Origin: Bedellia somnulentella
Taxonomy: Eukaryota; Arthropoda; Insecta; Lepidoptera; Bedelliidae
Assembly (NCBI GenBank): GCA_963576735.1
Contig: OY755181.1
Location: 19,081,915 to 19,145,914 of the forward strand
Length of the DNA: 64,000 nt
Direction: 5' to 3'
A program made the translations under genes and the position numbers. Shown one piece after another: positions 51,687-62,397 of the stretch. The notes below the pieces were generated by a model. The model was not told the DNA's origin. It worked only from the letters and a program-made list of their open reading frames with translations, and made no database searches. Positions within the stretch are counted from its first letter, which is position 1. Each line of letters begins with the position of its first letter.

Positions 51687-54600
51687 AAAGACAGACATTT
51701 TATATTTAATTAATAAATTTAAACCCTACATCTTTGCCATATCTGAAACATGGCTTAAACCAGGGAATCCTTTTAGGATTCCTGGTTATCAATGTTTCAG
51801 GGATGACAAGGTTAGTGGGATTGGCGGCGGAGCCGCAATTTTCCTCAATAACGACACAATTGCCAGGAGAATCCACATTGATTCCCCAGACAATTGGTCA
51901 ATAGCAATTATTTTAATTCATAACATTTACTTCATCTCATTGTACATTCCTAAACCTTCATCACATATCATAGATCACCTTTTTAACATCCTCACCCATC
52001 TCGATGGCCCATTCATTATCATGGGCGATTTTAACATACATCACCCAGCATGGGGTTGTGGTAGGTCAGATAACTTGGCAAACCCACTGTTCAATTTACT
52101 TGACCATTTTGGTCTCTGTATGTTGAACAGTGGTTCTCCAACTAGACGGACTAGACCTCAGGAACATGCTAGTGCTGTGGACCTAACATTGGTGTCAGCG
52201 GGTTTGGCTGCATCTATGTCTTGGTCAGTACATCCGAGCACCTTTGGTAGTGATCATTTTCCCATTATCATATCACTTCCATTTCGAACAAAACGCACAT
52301 TTAACAATCCCGTCTTTAAATTTAAAACTAATAACATTACCGATTGGTCTAAATTTACAGACGCCCTCAATTTAAATATTAGTAAGTTTCCAGTTATCAA
52401 CAGCTCTTCAGTGTTCCACTGCACAGATGCATTATTAATTGGAATAATTGACGCAGCTGAACAAACCATTCCCAAAACAACAATAGGTATTATCACCCAT
52501 AGATCTCCGCCATGGTGGGACGGTGAGTGTTTGGAGGCTGTATTGAATCGTAAACAAGCAGAATTATCATATATAAAATGCATGTCTGATGAAAATTTCA
52601 ACAATCTCATTATTGTAAACAATAAAACAAAATTTTTTTTGAAACAGAAGAAAATGGATGGCTGGAAATCGTTTTGTGAAAAAATTTCGCCAAACACACC
52701 ATCATATTTAGTTTGGAAACAAATTAAAAAATTCAAAGGAGTCTTCCACGAATCTTCTCCTCGCTGTCCGGCCTCTGTTGAGTGGGAGAATGACTTTTTG
52801 AATAAAATTGCACCCCCTTTCGTACCCCAAAATCCTCAGATAACTGTTGGCTCTCAAAATCATTCCGGGTATGAATATGACAAACCATTTACTATGAAGG
52901 AATTACACTTAGTGCTGGAATCCGTAAAAGAGTCATCACCAGGCATTGATAACATCCCGTATTCCTTCATAGTAAACGCAGGAGAGTCATTTCACAATTA
53001 CTTTTTGAATTTAATAAACCTTATTTTGGAAACTGGTACTGTGCCAATCCAGCTAAAAACACAGGTTATGATTCCAATTTTGAAATTAGGGAAAGATCCT
53101 GATGTAGCTTCCAATTATCGCCCTATAGCTATGTCCAGTGTGCTGACAAAAATTATGGAACATTTGGTTAAAAACCGTTTAGAATGGATTGTCGAAAATA
53201 GAAAACTCATTCCAAATTCTCAGAATGGCTTTCGAAAAGGCAAAAGCACACTGGACAGCCTGAGTATCTTTACAACAGATATTCGGCTAGCCTTTTCAAG
53301 GAACGAATCTGTTGTAGCTGGTTTTTTGGATATCACCTCAGCATACGATAATGTTCTTCTCCCATTGTTGAAGTCAAAAATGATAGCTCTGGATCTCCCA
53401 CCTAAATTTATAAATTTCATCTTTAATTTATTTGAAAGCAGACAGGTTGTCCTTCGTGCAAATGGGAACCTTTCCCAAAGCCGCATATTGCACAAGGGAC
53501 TACCACAGGGATCTGTCTTGAGCCCTCTTTTATTTAACATTTACACGTACGATTTGTTCCGGTCCGTTGTCCATTTTTGTCGAATTTTACAGTACGCAGA
53601 TGACATTGTCCTATATTCCAACAATGAAAACATTACAATCGCTGCGGACCACATTTCGGAGGGGATCCAGTCGCTTTCGGATTGGCTCAGCCTCCATGGT
53701 CTCGATCTATCACCATCTAAAAGTTCCATAGTCATTTTCACAAGAAAAAGAAACATTCCTCACATTCAAATAAACTTTTCAGACTCATTAATCCCCATCA
53801 GAAACGAAATTAAATTTTTAGGTCTTATTCTGGATTCAAAATTATCTTTTCGATCTCACTTTAATTATATAATTTCCAAATGTGAAAAAAACTTAAATAT
53901 TCTTCGGTGTCTCGCCGGTGTATGGTGGGGAGCCCATCCATTCTATTTAAAAATGGTGTATAATGCCACCATTAGAAGCGTAATGGATTATGCCTCGTTC
54001 CTTTTTGCCCCAATCAGCCTAACCATAGCTTCTCTTTTTGATCGTATTCAAACGAGAGCCATGAGGATAATTTGTGGAGCCATGAAATCGAGCCCGACAA
54101 ATGCGCTACAAGTGGAGTGTGGTGAACCTCCTCTCGACTTACGACGACAATACCTATCTGATAAATTCCTATTCCGAATAAGTCAATACAATCATCCCCT
54201 TCTCCCTAAATTACAATTACTCTCTTCTTATGTTAATACATCACCATACTGGACTCATAAAAATAAACCCTGTTTAGTAAATAGTTTTTATAAACTGAAG
54301 CAAATAAAACACCCGATACATAAAATTGAAAATTTTCCTCTTTTTAACGCCGACTTTGAATCAATATTAAATATCCCTAATGTGATACTAAACCTCGATA
54401 TTGACAAAAATGATCTTTTCGCTTCAAAAAAGTTTTTGTCGATCACAAATGAGTTATGGCCCGGTCGGCATTTTATCTTTACAGACGCGTCTAAATTTAG
54501 TCAAGAGGGCTGCGTTGGAGTGTCTGTTTATCATCAAAATTATAACATTATACAAAAGATAAAGTGCCCTCCTGAAACCACTGTTTATACTGGCGAGTAC

Positions 54601-55347
54601 CGTGGGATTATTGAAGCCATTAAATATATAATTCTTTTCAAATTAAATAGTAGTGTCATATTCTCAGATTCATTAAGCGTTCTTCATTCACTTCAGTCAA
54701 ACCCTTTCAAAATAGGTAGTAAAAACATCTTGCTTTTTCAATTTAAACATCTTTTGTTAAGATGTAACTCCCTTGGTTTGTCAGTATCACTGGCTTGGAT
54801 CCCAAGTCATGTGGGCATTCAAGGCAATGAAAGAGCAGACAAGGCGGCTAAAGAGGCTGTTCTCTGTGGAGATAGGGTCCCCTTCGAAATATTTGCTCAA
54901 GACTTATCCCTCAGGCCCAAACGTGACCTTCGGAGAAAATGGCAATCTCGATGGTATGCTTCAAGCAAATTTAAGGGAGCTACTTTTGCTCATATACAGC
55001 CCGAAATTCCGCACAAACCCTGGTTTTGCTGTAAAGGCAATAACTTATTTAATAGAAAATACTGCTCTATTATTAGTAGATTACGTTTAGGCCACTGTAG
55101 CACTCCTGTTCATCTTAACAAAATTAAAATTCTTAATTCAAGTCTCTGTGAGTGTGGTCTCGCGGAGGGTGATGTTGATCATATATTTTTTGCCTGCCCC
55201 TTATATGTACATAATGATTTCTACCAAAGTTTAATAGACAATAATATTCCTCTTCCATCAAAAATCTCAGCATTATTATATGACATTAGTTTCATTATCA
55301 TTAAAATCATATCTTCTTTCCTACATGTCAATAACATTAAACTTTAA
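51631..55347 (+). CDS. I-clade LINE ORF2: endonuclease, RT, RNase H
   Basis: Counted from the ATG at 51631 the protein has 1238 residues; the frame is open upstream to 51544 too, but the endonuclease starts right after this Met (IQWNTQSIQNKK). Endonuclease residues include GDFN with Asp133 and SDH with Asp208-His209. RT has SPGIDNIPYSF, YRPIAMSSVLTKIMEHL, FLDITSAYDNVL, LPQGSVLSPLLF and YADD from residue 655. RNase H has Asp952 (FTDAS), a Glu in the EYRGIIEAI block, Asp1013 (FSDS) and Asp1070 (RADKAAK). The C-terminal CECGLAEGDVDHIFFAC cluster is typical of the clade. It reads in another frame than ORF1. No damage is seen. Confidence 0.9.
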   Translation: MDQLCQTAIQWNTQSIQNKKTDILYLINKFKPYIFAISETWLKPGNPFRIPGYQCFRDDKVSGIGGGAAIFLNNDTIARRIHIDSPDNWSIAIILIHNIYFISLYIPKPSSHIIDHLFNILTHLDGPFIIMGDFNIHHPAWGCGRSDNLANPLFNLLDHFGLCMLNSGSPTRRTRPQEHASAVDLTLVSAGLAASMSWSVHPSTFGSDHFPIIISLPFRTKRTFNNPVFKFKTNNITDWSKFTDALNLNISKFPVINSSSVFHCTDALLIGIIDAAEQTIPKTTIGIITHRSPPWWDGECLEAVLNRKQAELSYIKCMSDENFNNLIIVNNKTKFFLKQKKMDGWKSFCEKISPNTPSYLVWKQIKKFKGVFHESSPRCPASVEWENDFLNKIAPPFVPQNPQITVGSQNHSGYEYDKPFTMKELHLVLESVKESSPGIDNIPYSFIVNAGESFHNYFLNLINLILETGTVPIQLKTQVMIPILKLGKDPDVASNYRPIAMSSVLTKIMEHLVKNRLEWIVENRKLIPNSQNGFRKGKSTLDSLSIFTTDIRLAFSRNESVVAGFLDITSAYDNVLLPLLKSKMIALDLPPKFINFIFNLFESRQVVLRANGNLSQSRILHKGLPQGSVLSPLLFNIYTYDLFRSVVHFCRILQYADDIVLYSNNENITIAADHISEGIQSLSDWLSLHGLDLSPSKSSIVIFTRKRNIPHIQINFSDSLIPIRNEIKFLGLILDSKLSFRSHFNYIISKCEKNLNILRCLAGVWWGAHPFYLKMVYNATIRSVMDYASFLFAPISLTIASLFDRIQTRAMRIICGAMKSSPTNALQVECGEPPLDLRRQYLSDKFLFRISQYNHPLLPKLQLLSSYVNTSPYWTHKNKPCLVNSFYKLKQIKHPIHKIENFPLFNADFESILNIPNVILNLDIDKNDLFASKKFLSITNELWPGRHFIFTDASKFSQEGCVGVSVYHQNYNIIQKIKCPPETTVYTGEYRGIIEAIKYIILFKLNSSVIFSDSLSVLHSLQSNPFKIGSKNILLFQFKHLLLRCNSLGLSVSLAWIPSHVGIQGNERADKAAKEAVLCGDRVPFEIFAQDLSLRPKRDLRRKWQSRWYASSKFKGATFAHIQPEIPHKPWFCCKGNNLFNRKYCSIISRLRLGHCSTPVHLNKIKILNSSLCECGLAEGDVDHIFFACPLYVHNDFYQSLIDNNIPLPSKISALLYDISFIIIKIISSFLHVNNIKL

Positions 55348-55606
55348 TGTAAATTATCTTTATTTCATTTATTATATCTTTTTTTTACTTGTATCTCATG
55401 TAAATATAAAATAATTAATTTTTGTTTTTCGAGAAGGCAATTAACTTCTCACTTCTTTTGCTGTTATTTCGTTTAATTTACTTACAAATATACTCAATTT
55501 GTTTAAATTTTCATTTATATGATTTCCTCTGATGACGTGACGTTGGCAAAAATGTGTTACACAATTGCCATAATAAATAAATAATAATAATAATAAACAT
55601 TTGGGA

Positions 55607-56618
55607 TAGGTTTGTTTCAATGAAAACTAGTATTTTTCCATATACTAATACTAAGGCAATAAAATTTTTAAGACGGTTTGGGCATGATAAGGATGAATAG
55701 GTAAATTGGATGTGTAAAAACCCAATGTGGAAAAACACCAAACTTATAAATTAGTAAGCCATCCCGCCGTCGTGGCACGTGAATACTGAATCATGCTATA
55801 AGGATAATTTTTGTGTAACGGTTGCGCGGGCAAAAGATAGACGTGAGTATATGTATGATGTATGCAAAGTTTGTAACTCTGATTGTTGGTTTGCAAGGGT
55901 TTATTTTCGGAGATACTGAACCGTTCATAAAAGCGCTTTCACAATCTCAAAGCTATACTATTCAGGAGTGCTTTAAGTTGTAATCATGGCGCAAAATTTC
56001 ACAAAGGGCGAGCAGTGATTAAAAAAACCTCGGATATTTTTAAAACTACGCTACCCGTGCGAAGCTGGGCCGATCCACTAGTTTGTAATAAAAGCTTCAT
56101 GAAGTTAAAAAATGTTTATTCACTGAAAAACATGAAATAACATTAGTAAAAAAACATACAATTATTTCTATGTTTCCATATTTTATTCTAGGTGTGAAAT
56201 TACGATTTTTGCCTTAAACTTAACCTATTATTTATAAATTCTACATTACATTTGAGTTATACAATATTGAAAAGCTAAATAGAAATACAAATAAATACGA
56301 AATCTAAATCATCTAACTAACAAATTCAAGTAATATAGAGAAAGAGTGTCATCTAATTTCATGGGATTCTCCTAAGGCTAGTTATCAGAGGATTCGAGTT
56401 CAGTAGAAGCCGGTTATTTAGGTAAGTAGGAGATGTCCGAGAAAGCACAGCATACTTTGTCATCCAATGTTGTGATTTATTTGTAGATCATTGTATGCAG
56501 ACGGTAACAAGTTTTTTTTTTCTTGAAGTACTGCTCTTTGTGAAGGGACACCCGCTCGGTTTGTTTTGTAAATTTAAATCTTATAGGTTTACGGCATCTT
56601 GTAGATGATGGCCAAGTA
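55607..56618. other. Non-coding stretch with interspersed repeats
   Basis: The part 55733-56090 contains AACACCAAACTTATAAATTA, TTTTTGTGTAACGGTTGCGC and CCCGTGCGAAGCTGGGCCG, similar to 32770-32880 and to common lepidopteran repeat ends. No gene is seen. Confidence 0.4.
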
Positions 56619-57190
56619 TTATTTCAAATAAGAGCCTCTTATGCGGTGGTTTGCCCAATCGCTACCACGCGTAGTGGGACGTAGCACGTCACGTAATGCT
56701 TCCATCTTCCAGTTCAGGATCTTCAATGGACTTCTATTTATATTCAACGTGCCCAGAACTGCCATCAAAACATACCGATCATACTTACCGATTAAAAATA
56801 AATCACCCAGAAATTTATAATCCAAGCTTGACAGAATTTCTTTTTGTATTCACAATGCGTTTAGCTGCGTGGTCCAGCAAACTTTACAGCTCCACTTACG
56901 CACCCGTTTCGCGAACTGTCATGTTTTCCAAATAGCACCGTCAAGTACACCTTTTTGGTGTCAAGTAGCTTCGTAAATGAGGGAATAATCTGTGAGGATT
57001 TTTATCTTATAAAGTTCATGGCGAACTTGTGCTGGTGCTTTCTCGATTTGGCTTCTGGGTACACCGACAAAACTTCATCAATCATAAATTATTTTTTCTT
57101 AGTAGTTTCTGAATGGCCTGATAGATTCATCAATGTGTTAATTGCGGTTTTATTAACTTTATAAAGGTCAGCAACCCTCCTTCGCTGGCA
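56619..57190 (-). pseudogene. Unrecognised decayed minus-strand coding-like region
   Basis: On the minus strand short frames with intact stretches occur in order: VADLYKVNKTAINTLMNLSG, MIDEVLSVYPEAKSRKHQHK, then MDYKFLGDLFLIGKYDRYVL and LNINRSPLKILNWKMEALRD. Stops and frame changes separate them. The composition looks like former protein sequence, but I do not recognise a family. Confidence 0.2.
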
Positions 57191-57407
57191 ATGCTTCATG
57201 CATAGAGGAGACCTACCTGCGGATGAACATCGAAGTTTTTTTTATTTTTACATAATAACAAAGTTCCATTAGTTGCACTCTCTACCAACTCCAAAAATGT
57301 TTTCGCTCTGTAACTACTGCAAATGAGTGTTATCTTGAGCTTATTAAAATTCTGGATGCTAGTATTAAATATTCTGTTAATCTTTTGCTTATCTTGTGCA
57401 CACATTG

Positions 57408-57515
57408 ACGACTTGATAGCTCAATGGGTAGAACAACGGTTAACGTGCAAGCGACTAGTGTTCAAATCCCGGGTCGGGCCTACACCAATTTGTCTTTTTT
57501 AAAGACATATGTGTG
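57408..57515 (+). repeat. Family B SINE, head part
   Basis: It starts ACTTGATAGCTCAATGGGTA and carries GTGTTCAAATCCCGGG. It is interrupted at AGACATATGTGTG (57503-57515) by a family C element and resumes at 57824. Confidence 0.85.
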
Positions 57516-57823
57516 ATTTAAATCTTTTTGTTCATGAAAACCTCATGTGGGGATTATTACTAATAAATAAAGAATAAATAAAGGAAAGAAAAATTTCGAC
57601 ACAGGCGGGATTCGAACCCGCGACCTCGGGTATACGCCCCCGTCGCTCTTGCCAACTGAGCTACCGTGTCAGTGGCTGCCAGCGCGAAATTCTTCTATCC
57701 TTTATTTCTTTTACACGTTTTAGTAGTGTTTGCGTTTCCTACCTCCGAATTTACTCCGAGGTCGCGGGTTCGAATCCCGCCTGTGTCGAAATTTTTCTTT
57801 CCTTTATTTATTCTTTATTTATT
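57516..57823 (-). repeat. Family C composite SINE nested in family B
   Basis: The 308-bp insert is flanked by AGACATATGTGTG (57503-57515 and 57824-57836). On the minus strand it has an inverted tail plus T-arm, the linker, a forward head (AGCTCAGTTGGCAAGAGCG) and the tail ending GATTTAAAT, the same order as 25699-26022. Confidence 0.87.
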
Positions 57824-58095
57824 AGACATATGTGTGGTTAATTTATCACGGTTGTTAACGGTTAGGGAAATCATCGTGAGGAAACCCACATGGCTGAGTT
57901 GTACTTAGTCATGTGACAGTGTATTCGTACAAAACGGCGATCGGCCTGCCCCCTATCACGTGAGTTTACTGTCCATGCAAAACGAGGGTACTCTGTACAC
58001 CAGGTGACAAAGTCACGTGATGTTCAGAGGTATAAGTACCTCTGCCAACCCCTTCGAGGATATTCGGCGTGAACGTTTATTTTATGTTATGTTAT
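57824..58095 (+). repeat. Family B SINE, body and tail part
   Basis: It resumes AGACATATGTGTGGTTAATT and ends GCGTGAACGTTTATTTTATG. It is the continuation of the head at 57408. Confidence 0.85.
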
Positions 58096-58395
58096 GTGCA
58101 CACATTCCCAAAATAGTTCTATGTCCCAGTTTTCGCTGTCTGGCACCATGTGTATCCGTTTTTCCGGAACAAGTCGAACCACGCCATATGCCATATCTCC
58201 AAAATAAACAGTTTACAGAATGTTATTGTGTATATAGTACCTGAAATGAGAAAAAAGGTAACATAGAATTTTACTACGACGTCGCAGCAAAGCGTTACGA
58301 AAGCATAGAATCCTCATAAACATCGGGGACGCAGACGGACGCAGCTACAGCTAGATTAAACATGCTAATACATAACATAACATATACTCACGCCA

Positions 58396-58671
58396 TTAGT
58401 TCCCATTGGGGTAGGCAGAGACTATTGATCGCCACTTCGCACGATCCTGACAAACCTCTCTAGCTTCGTTTACATCCATCAATCTTTTCATACATGCTCT
58501 TTTATTCTTCATACTTCGGACGCCAGCCTTTTTGAGCACACTCTCAATTTGGTCCAAGTGTGTTCTCCGTGGTCGTCCTCTACTAACATTACCATCCACA
58601 CTAGCTCTATAGATCCCTCTTACCAATTTACTATCATCCATCCTCTCTATGTGCCCAAACCATCTCAACAT
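58396..58671 (-). pseudogene. RTE-like LINE C-terminal fragment
   Basis: The 91-residue frame contains MLRWFGHIERMDDSKLVRGI, GNVSRGRPRRTHLDQIESVL and RLMDVNEAREVCQDRAKWRS. This RWFGHxERM...GRPRxTxxD block is the conserved tail of RTE-type retrotransposon proteins often left as genomic fragments. The RT and endonuclease are absent. The following TACTCACGCCATTAGTTCCC (plus strand, 58384) is the element 3' end. Two more decayed copies lie at 26150-26320 and 49640-49775. Confidence 0.65.
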
Positions 58672-58754
58672 TCCTTTTTCTATCTTTCTTACAATATCTA
58701 ATCTATTTTAAAAAGTCATATGTGTAGTTATTTTATCTTGGTCACGAATACTTT

Positions 58755-59008
58755 CTGCTGTGTAGTGTCGGCTTAGAATAGCACTACCCCGTTTCTTCCC
58801 ATGGGTGTACGTAAGAGGCGACTAAGGATATTGGGGATTTTTAATGGATTTTTGGGCGATGCGGCTGGAGACCCATCACCAACAACCTTTATTTTACGAT
58901 CTTTTCCCCACTTAACTTCCAAAAGTGGCTGAGGAATTTATAATTCCTTAGTTCTGACTACCCCTTCTAGGGATTTATAGCCGTGAGTATATGTATGTAT
59001 GTATGTAC
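58755..59008 (+). repeat. Family A repeat, full length
   Basis: It starts TGTGTAGTGTCGGCTTAGAA and ends GTATATGTATGTATGTATG, directly abutting a rearranged family B fragment. Confidence 0.85.
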
Positions 59009-59215
59009 GAATACACTGTCAACTGACTAAGTTGTCCTTAGTAAGTTGACAGTGTATTCGTACAAACGCGAGACGTTTGCCTCCTATCACGTGAGTAGAC
59101 TGGCGAAGAAGTAAAACGTGGGTACTCTGAACACCAGGTGATGTCATGTATTTCCAAGTATTAGTACCTCTGCCAACTCCTCGGATATATGCGGCGTGAA
59201 CGTTTGAGTTTTGAG
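59006..59215 (+). repeat. Rearranged family B fragment with hairpin
   Basis: A 26-base arm (59006-59031) starting TACGAATACACTGTCAACTG is inverted at 59037-59062 with one mismatch and a 5-base loop. The right arm continues as a normal plus-strand family B body to CGGCGTGAACGTTTGAG. Confidence 0.75.
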
Positions 59216-60212
59216 TAGTTAGTAAACAAATCATTTTTACTTAAATAGTCGCCTTAGCTGGAATGTGCGACCAAATTAAAAGCCAATTTTGTTCCAACTC
59301 ATTGAATTTCAATTCAAAGCCTTCACCTTGCCTTCGTTCGACGCAACCCTGCACATGATTCCTATGTCTGTGTCCAGTGTCCTCCACAGATGATGCAAGG
59401 CTGTACGACACCATGTTCTGCGCACTGCTCACTGCGCACGCCAACTGACAGTTGCTCAATGTTAATGTCACCATCACAAACAATATTTAGTTGGTGTACC
59501 GTTGTGGCGAGTGATGAGACTGGCGAACTTGATGACTAAGCGGGTTTCCCAAATTACCGTATTAGTTCCGCCACTGCCTACTGCAGCAGACCTATGTAAG
59601 AGGGCATCTTCTACAACAATATTTTTCAAACAACTGTTGCACCCGCTTAATCAATAATATAAACAAGTGCTTCTTATTCACGACGTAAGTATATTCTCGT
59701 TTATTTGTTTATGTAAAACGTCTAAAGATATTTGGATCGCAGTAACAATTCACATACTGATAAATACAGAGGCCTTTGTAAGATTTATTGATTCATACCT
59801 CACCAATACTAAACATGGCTCGATACCAAATGTTTCCCAGTGATCAGCACTCATTTGGAGCAAAGCAAATCAATTTTATTCGTAAATTTATGTTTATGTT
59901 ATGGTATTTTTCTTATTCTTGTATATCAGTTTATTTTTACCAATGCTGGTATAGTATGCAATCTTGTAAATTGCGTATAAGCTGTAATATGAAGGGTACT
60001 CATAAGGTATTAGTAGACTGTCCAATATTGCTGATTCTGTTAAGTAATACAATTGTTGTACGATTCACTAAGCGACTCATCTACAATTAAGGATAATAAA
60101 AATCACGACCTTTATATCCCCTACAGCCAAGTGGTTGAGAAATCGTCGCTCGTTAATTTCTGAGTATCCATGTGTTGGGGCTATAACCTTATGTACAAGT
60201 ATATGTTTGACG
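59216..60212. other. Non-coding stretch without recognised features
   Basis: Short open frames exist (for example minus strand 59241-59483 and plus strand 59788-60090), but none shows a known domain or splice context. A GAC-repeat (GACGACGACGACGACG) at about 60211 precedes the next SINE. Confidence 0.4.
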
Positions 60213-60575
60213 ACGACGACGACGACGTGATAGCTCAATGGGTAGAACACCGGTTATCGTGCAAACGACAAGTGTTCAAATCCCGGTTCGGGCCTACACC
60301 AATTTGTCTTTTCTAAAGACATATGTGTGGTTAATTTATCACGGTTGTTAACGGTGAGGGAAAACATCGTGAGGAAACCCACATGGCTGAGTTGTACTTA
60401 GTCATGTGACAGTGTACAGAAAAGGTACTATCACGTGAGTACACTGTCCATGCAAAACGTGGGTACTCTGAACACCAGGTGACAAAATCACATGATGTTC
60501 AGAAGTATTAGTACCTCTGCCAACCCCTTCGGGGATATTCGGCGTGGACGTTTATGTTTTATGTTATGTTTATGT
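60213..60575 (+). repeat. Family B SINE, nearly full length
   Basis: Head GTGATAGCTCAATGGGTAGA and AGTGTTCAAATCCCGG, body, and tail TTTATGTTATGTTTATG are all present; a deletion removes part of the middle (GTGTACAGAAAAGGTACTAT). Confidence 0.85.
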
Positions 60576-61559
60576 TATATGTTTGAATTGTATTCGTTCT
60601 CACTACACATACGAATAAAATATCTAAGCAAATAAAATGAACCTTTTTCGCCTCTTTCTTAGACGCTGATACGAAGCTTTAGAATGTCGATAAGCATTTA
60701 GTAATTTCTTTTTTGGAAAACATTATACTAGTAAAGATATAACAGTGCGTTGTCTTAAAACTATTGTAATACCGCCAGAATTTCACAAGTTTTACGTTTC
60801 CAAATATTTTACGCAGGGTCATCAAACTTGAGAACAGCCTGCAGTGTTGCTCGATTACTCGCGAATTTCGCTTAAAATGACTAAGTGGACTAGGTATACA
60901 TTTTGCCACAGCATACTAAATCTATGCATTTTGCCATGTTTTTGCTGTCGTAAAGTTTCGCTGGACGTGTGGTTCTTTCATCTAAACCCGACTTCACTGC
61001 AATTGAGCTTCCTCGCCCGGGGTTTCGGAGTGTCCATTGGAAAAAAAAACCTTCTATGTCCCTTTGTATTAACAGCGGGATACTCTTGTATCTATTTAGT
61101 CTTAATTAAAACAAATAGCTTTTTAATAACAGCAAAAGTAACAAGTACATTGCGCAAATAATACTGGAGTTAAAACTATCAGATAGTTCTCTACTCTTTT
61201 ATAATTTAACTTAATGAAAAGATTATAACAACACAAGTCAACATAAAAATACCAAAGCATGGTAAGCCATCAAATAAGAGCTTTTTTGCCCCATTAATTG
61301 CTTAAAATCTGGATTGTTAGTGTTTAATAAATCTAATCTAAACTGAGCTAAGAAAATCGGTTAAACAAATTATTCTGAGAGATGGGTCTCACCTCACCAA
61401 CATCACCCAACAAAAATTGAAATAGGCACGAAACCTATATTCATCTCATGCGACGCACCCTCAGAAAGAAATGGTAAAGTAAATCTTTTGATTCTTGAAA
61501 GTTTTATTAGAAGGTTGTATAAAACTGAGCCAATAAGATTACCTCTGCAGCTCGTTGAA
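60576..61559. other. Non-coding stretch without recognised features
   Basis: An open frame at 60844-61161 encodes a Cys-rich, hydrophobic peptide with no family I recognise; it is likely chance. Nothing else is seen. Confidence 0.4.
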
Positions 61560-61573
61560 TATCCAGCAAGTTT

Positions 61574-61819
61574 CTAATAAATAAAGAATAAATAAAGGAA
61601 AGAAAAATTTCGACATAGGCGGGAATCGAACCCGCGACATCGGGTATACGCCCCGACGCTCTGCCAATTGAGCTACCGTGTCAATGGCTGCCAGCGCGAA
61701 ATTCTTCTATCCTTTATTTCTTTTACGGGTTCGATTCCCGCCTGTGTCGAAATTTTTCTTTCCTTTATTTATTAGTAATAATCCCCACATGAGGTTTTCT
61801 TGAACAAAAAGATTTAAAT
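61574..61819 (+). repeat. Family C composite SINE, inverted centre
   Basis: TATCCAGCAAGTTT flanks the 246-bp element (61560-61573 and 61820-61833). It starts CTAATAAATAAAGAATAAAT and ends AACAAAAAGATTTAAAT like other composites. However, the head lies in the reverse direction (GCCAATTGAGCTACCGTGTC) and joins the forward T-arm (GGGTTCGATTCCCGCC) directly. Confidence 0.85.
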
Positions 61820-61833
61820 TATCCAGCAAGTTT

Positions 61834-62397
61834 GCCTTGAAATTTCATAACAGCATTATGCAAACAATAAAGACATAAACAAACGCATCCAATTGGCAAA
61901 AAGGGGGTAGTCGGCCCTGACCCGGACTGATTAACGTGTAAATCGCGTGTCCGCACTGGGTTCCAACTGCGAGGAAATGCGCCATTCTGCAGGAAAATAA
62001 TTATTTGCATTCGGTCGAGTCAAGGCTCGACAACGATATAAGTCATTTATTTAAGTGACACGTTTGTATGTAGTACTGTCTGCTTATAAAGCTATTTGAG
62101 CCCATTTCTGTTATCAATTGCTAGACCTAGGTGTGTGGAAGAAAACAAAGGTATCTGTTAATTTTATGTTAATTCTAACGATAGCTGTAGACTTAGGTTT
62201 GATTTATATTTGAGTTAGTTTTATTTACCACCTTTTCACGAAGTTCGGACTGAACCATTTAGCACAAACTTGAATCCGGTCGCGCACGGTTCGCACCTTC
62301 GCGAGTGTCTCTCTTCGAGTTTAGAGGCCTTAAGAGATTACCTGTCGTAGTATGTTATTTTAGCACGATGAGTATAAGTATGTTGGTTTCCTTACAG
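61834..62397. other. Presumed upstream region or intron of the ERICH2-like gene
   Basis: No coding sequence is recognised. The segment ends in GGTTTCCTTACAG, a good splice acceptor, so a 5' exon may lie somewhere upstream. Confidence 0.4.

Larger units (their letters stand above)
50024..55594 (+). mobile_element. I-clade LINE, apparently intact
   Basis: The 5571-bp element has a 181-base leader, ORF1, overlapping ORF2, a 3' UTR and a (TAA)n tail. AAACATTTGGGA flanks it at 50012-50023 and 55595-55606, a 12-bp target-site duplication. I factors end in TAA repeats and carry an RNase H, as here. Both ORFs are open, so it may be recently active. Confidence 0.88.

Noticed and set aside
59241..59483. 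Signal-peptide-like small protein on the minus strand
   Set aside because: The hydrophobic start is suggestive, but there is no known domain, promoter or splice context to support it.
60844..61161. 105-residue cysteine-containing open frame
   Set aside because: No recognisable family and no flanking gene structure; likely chance.
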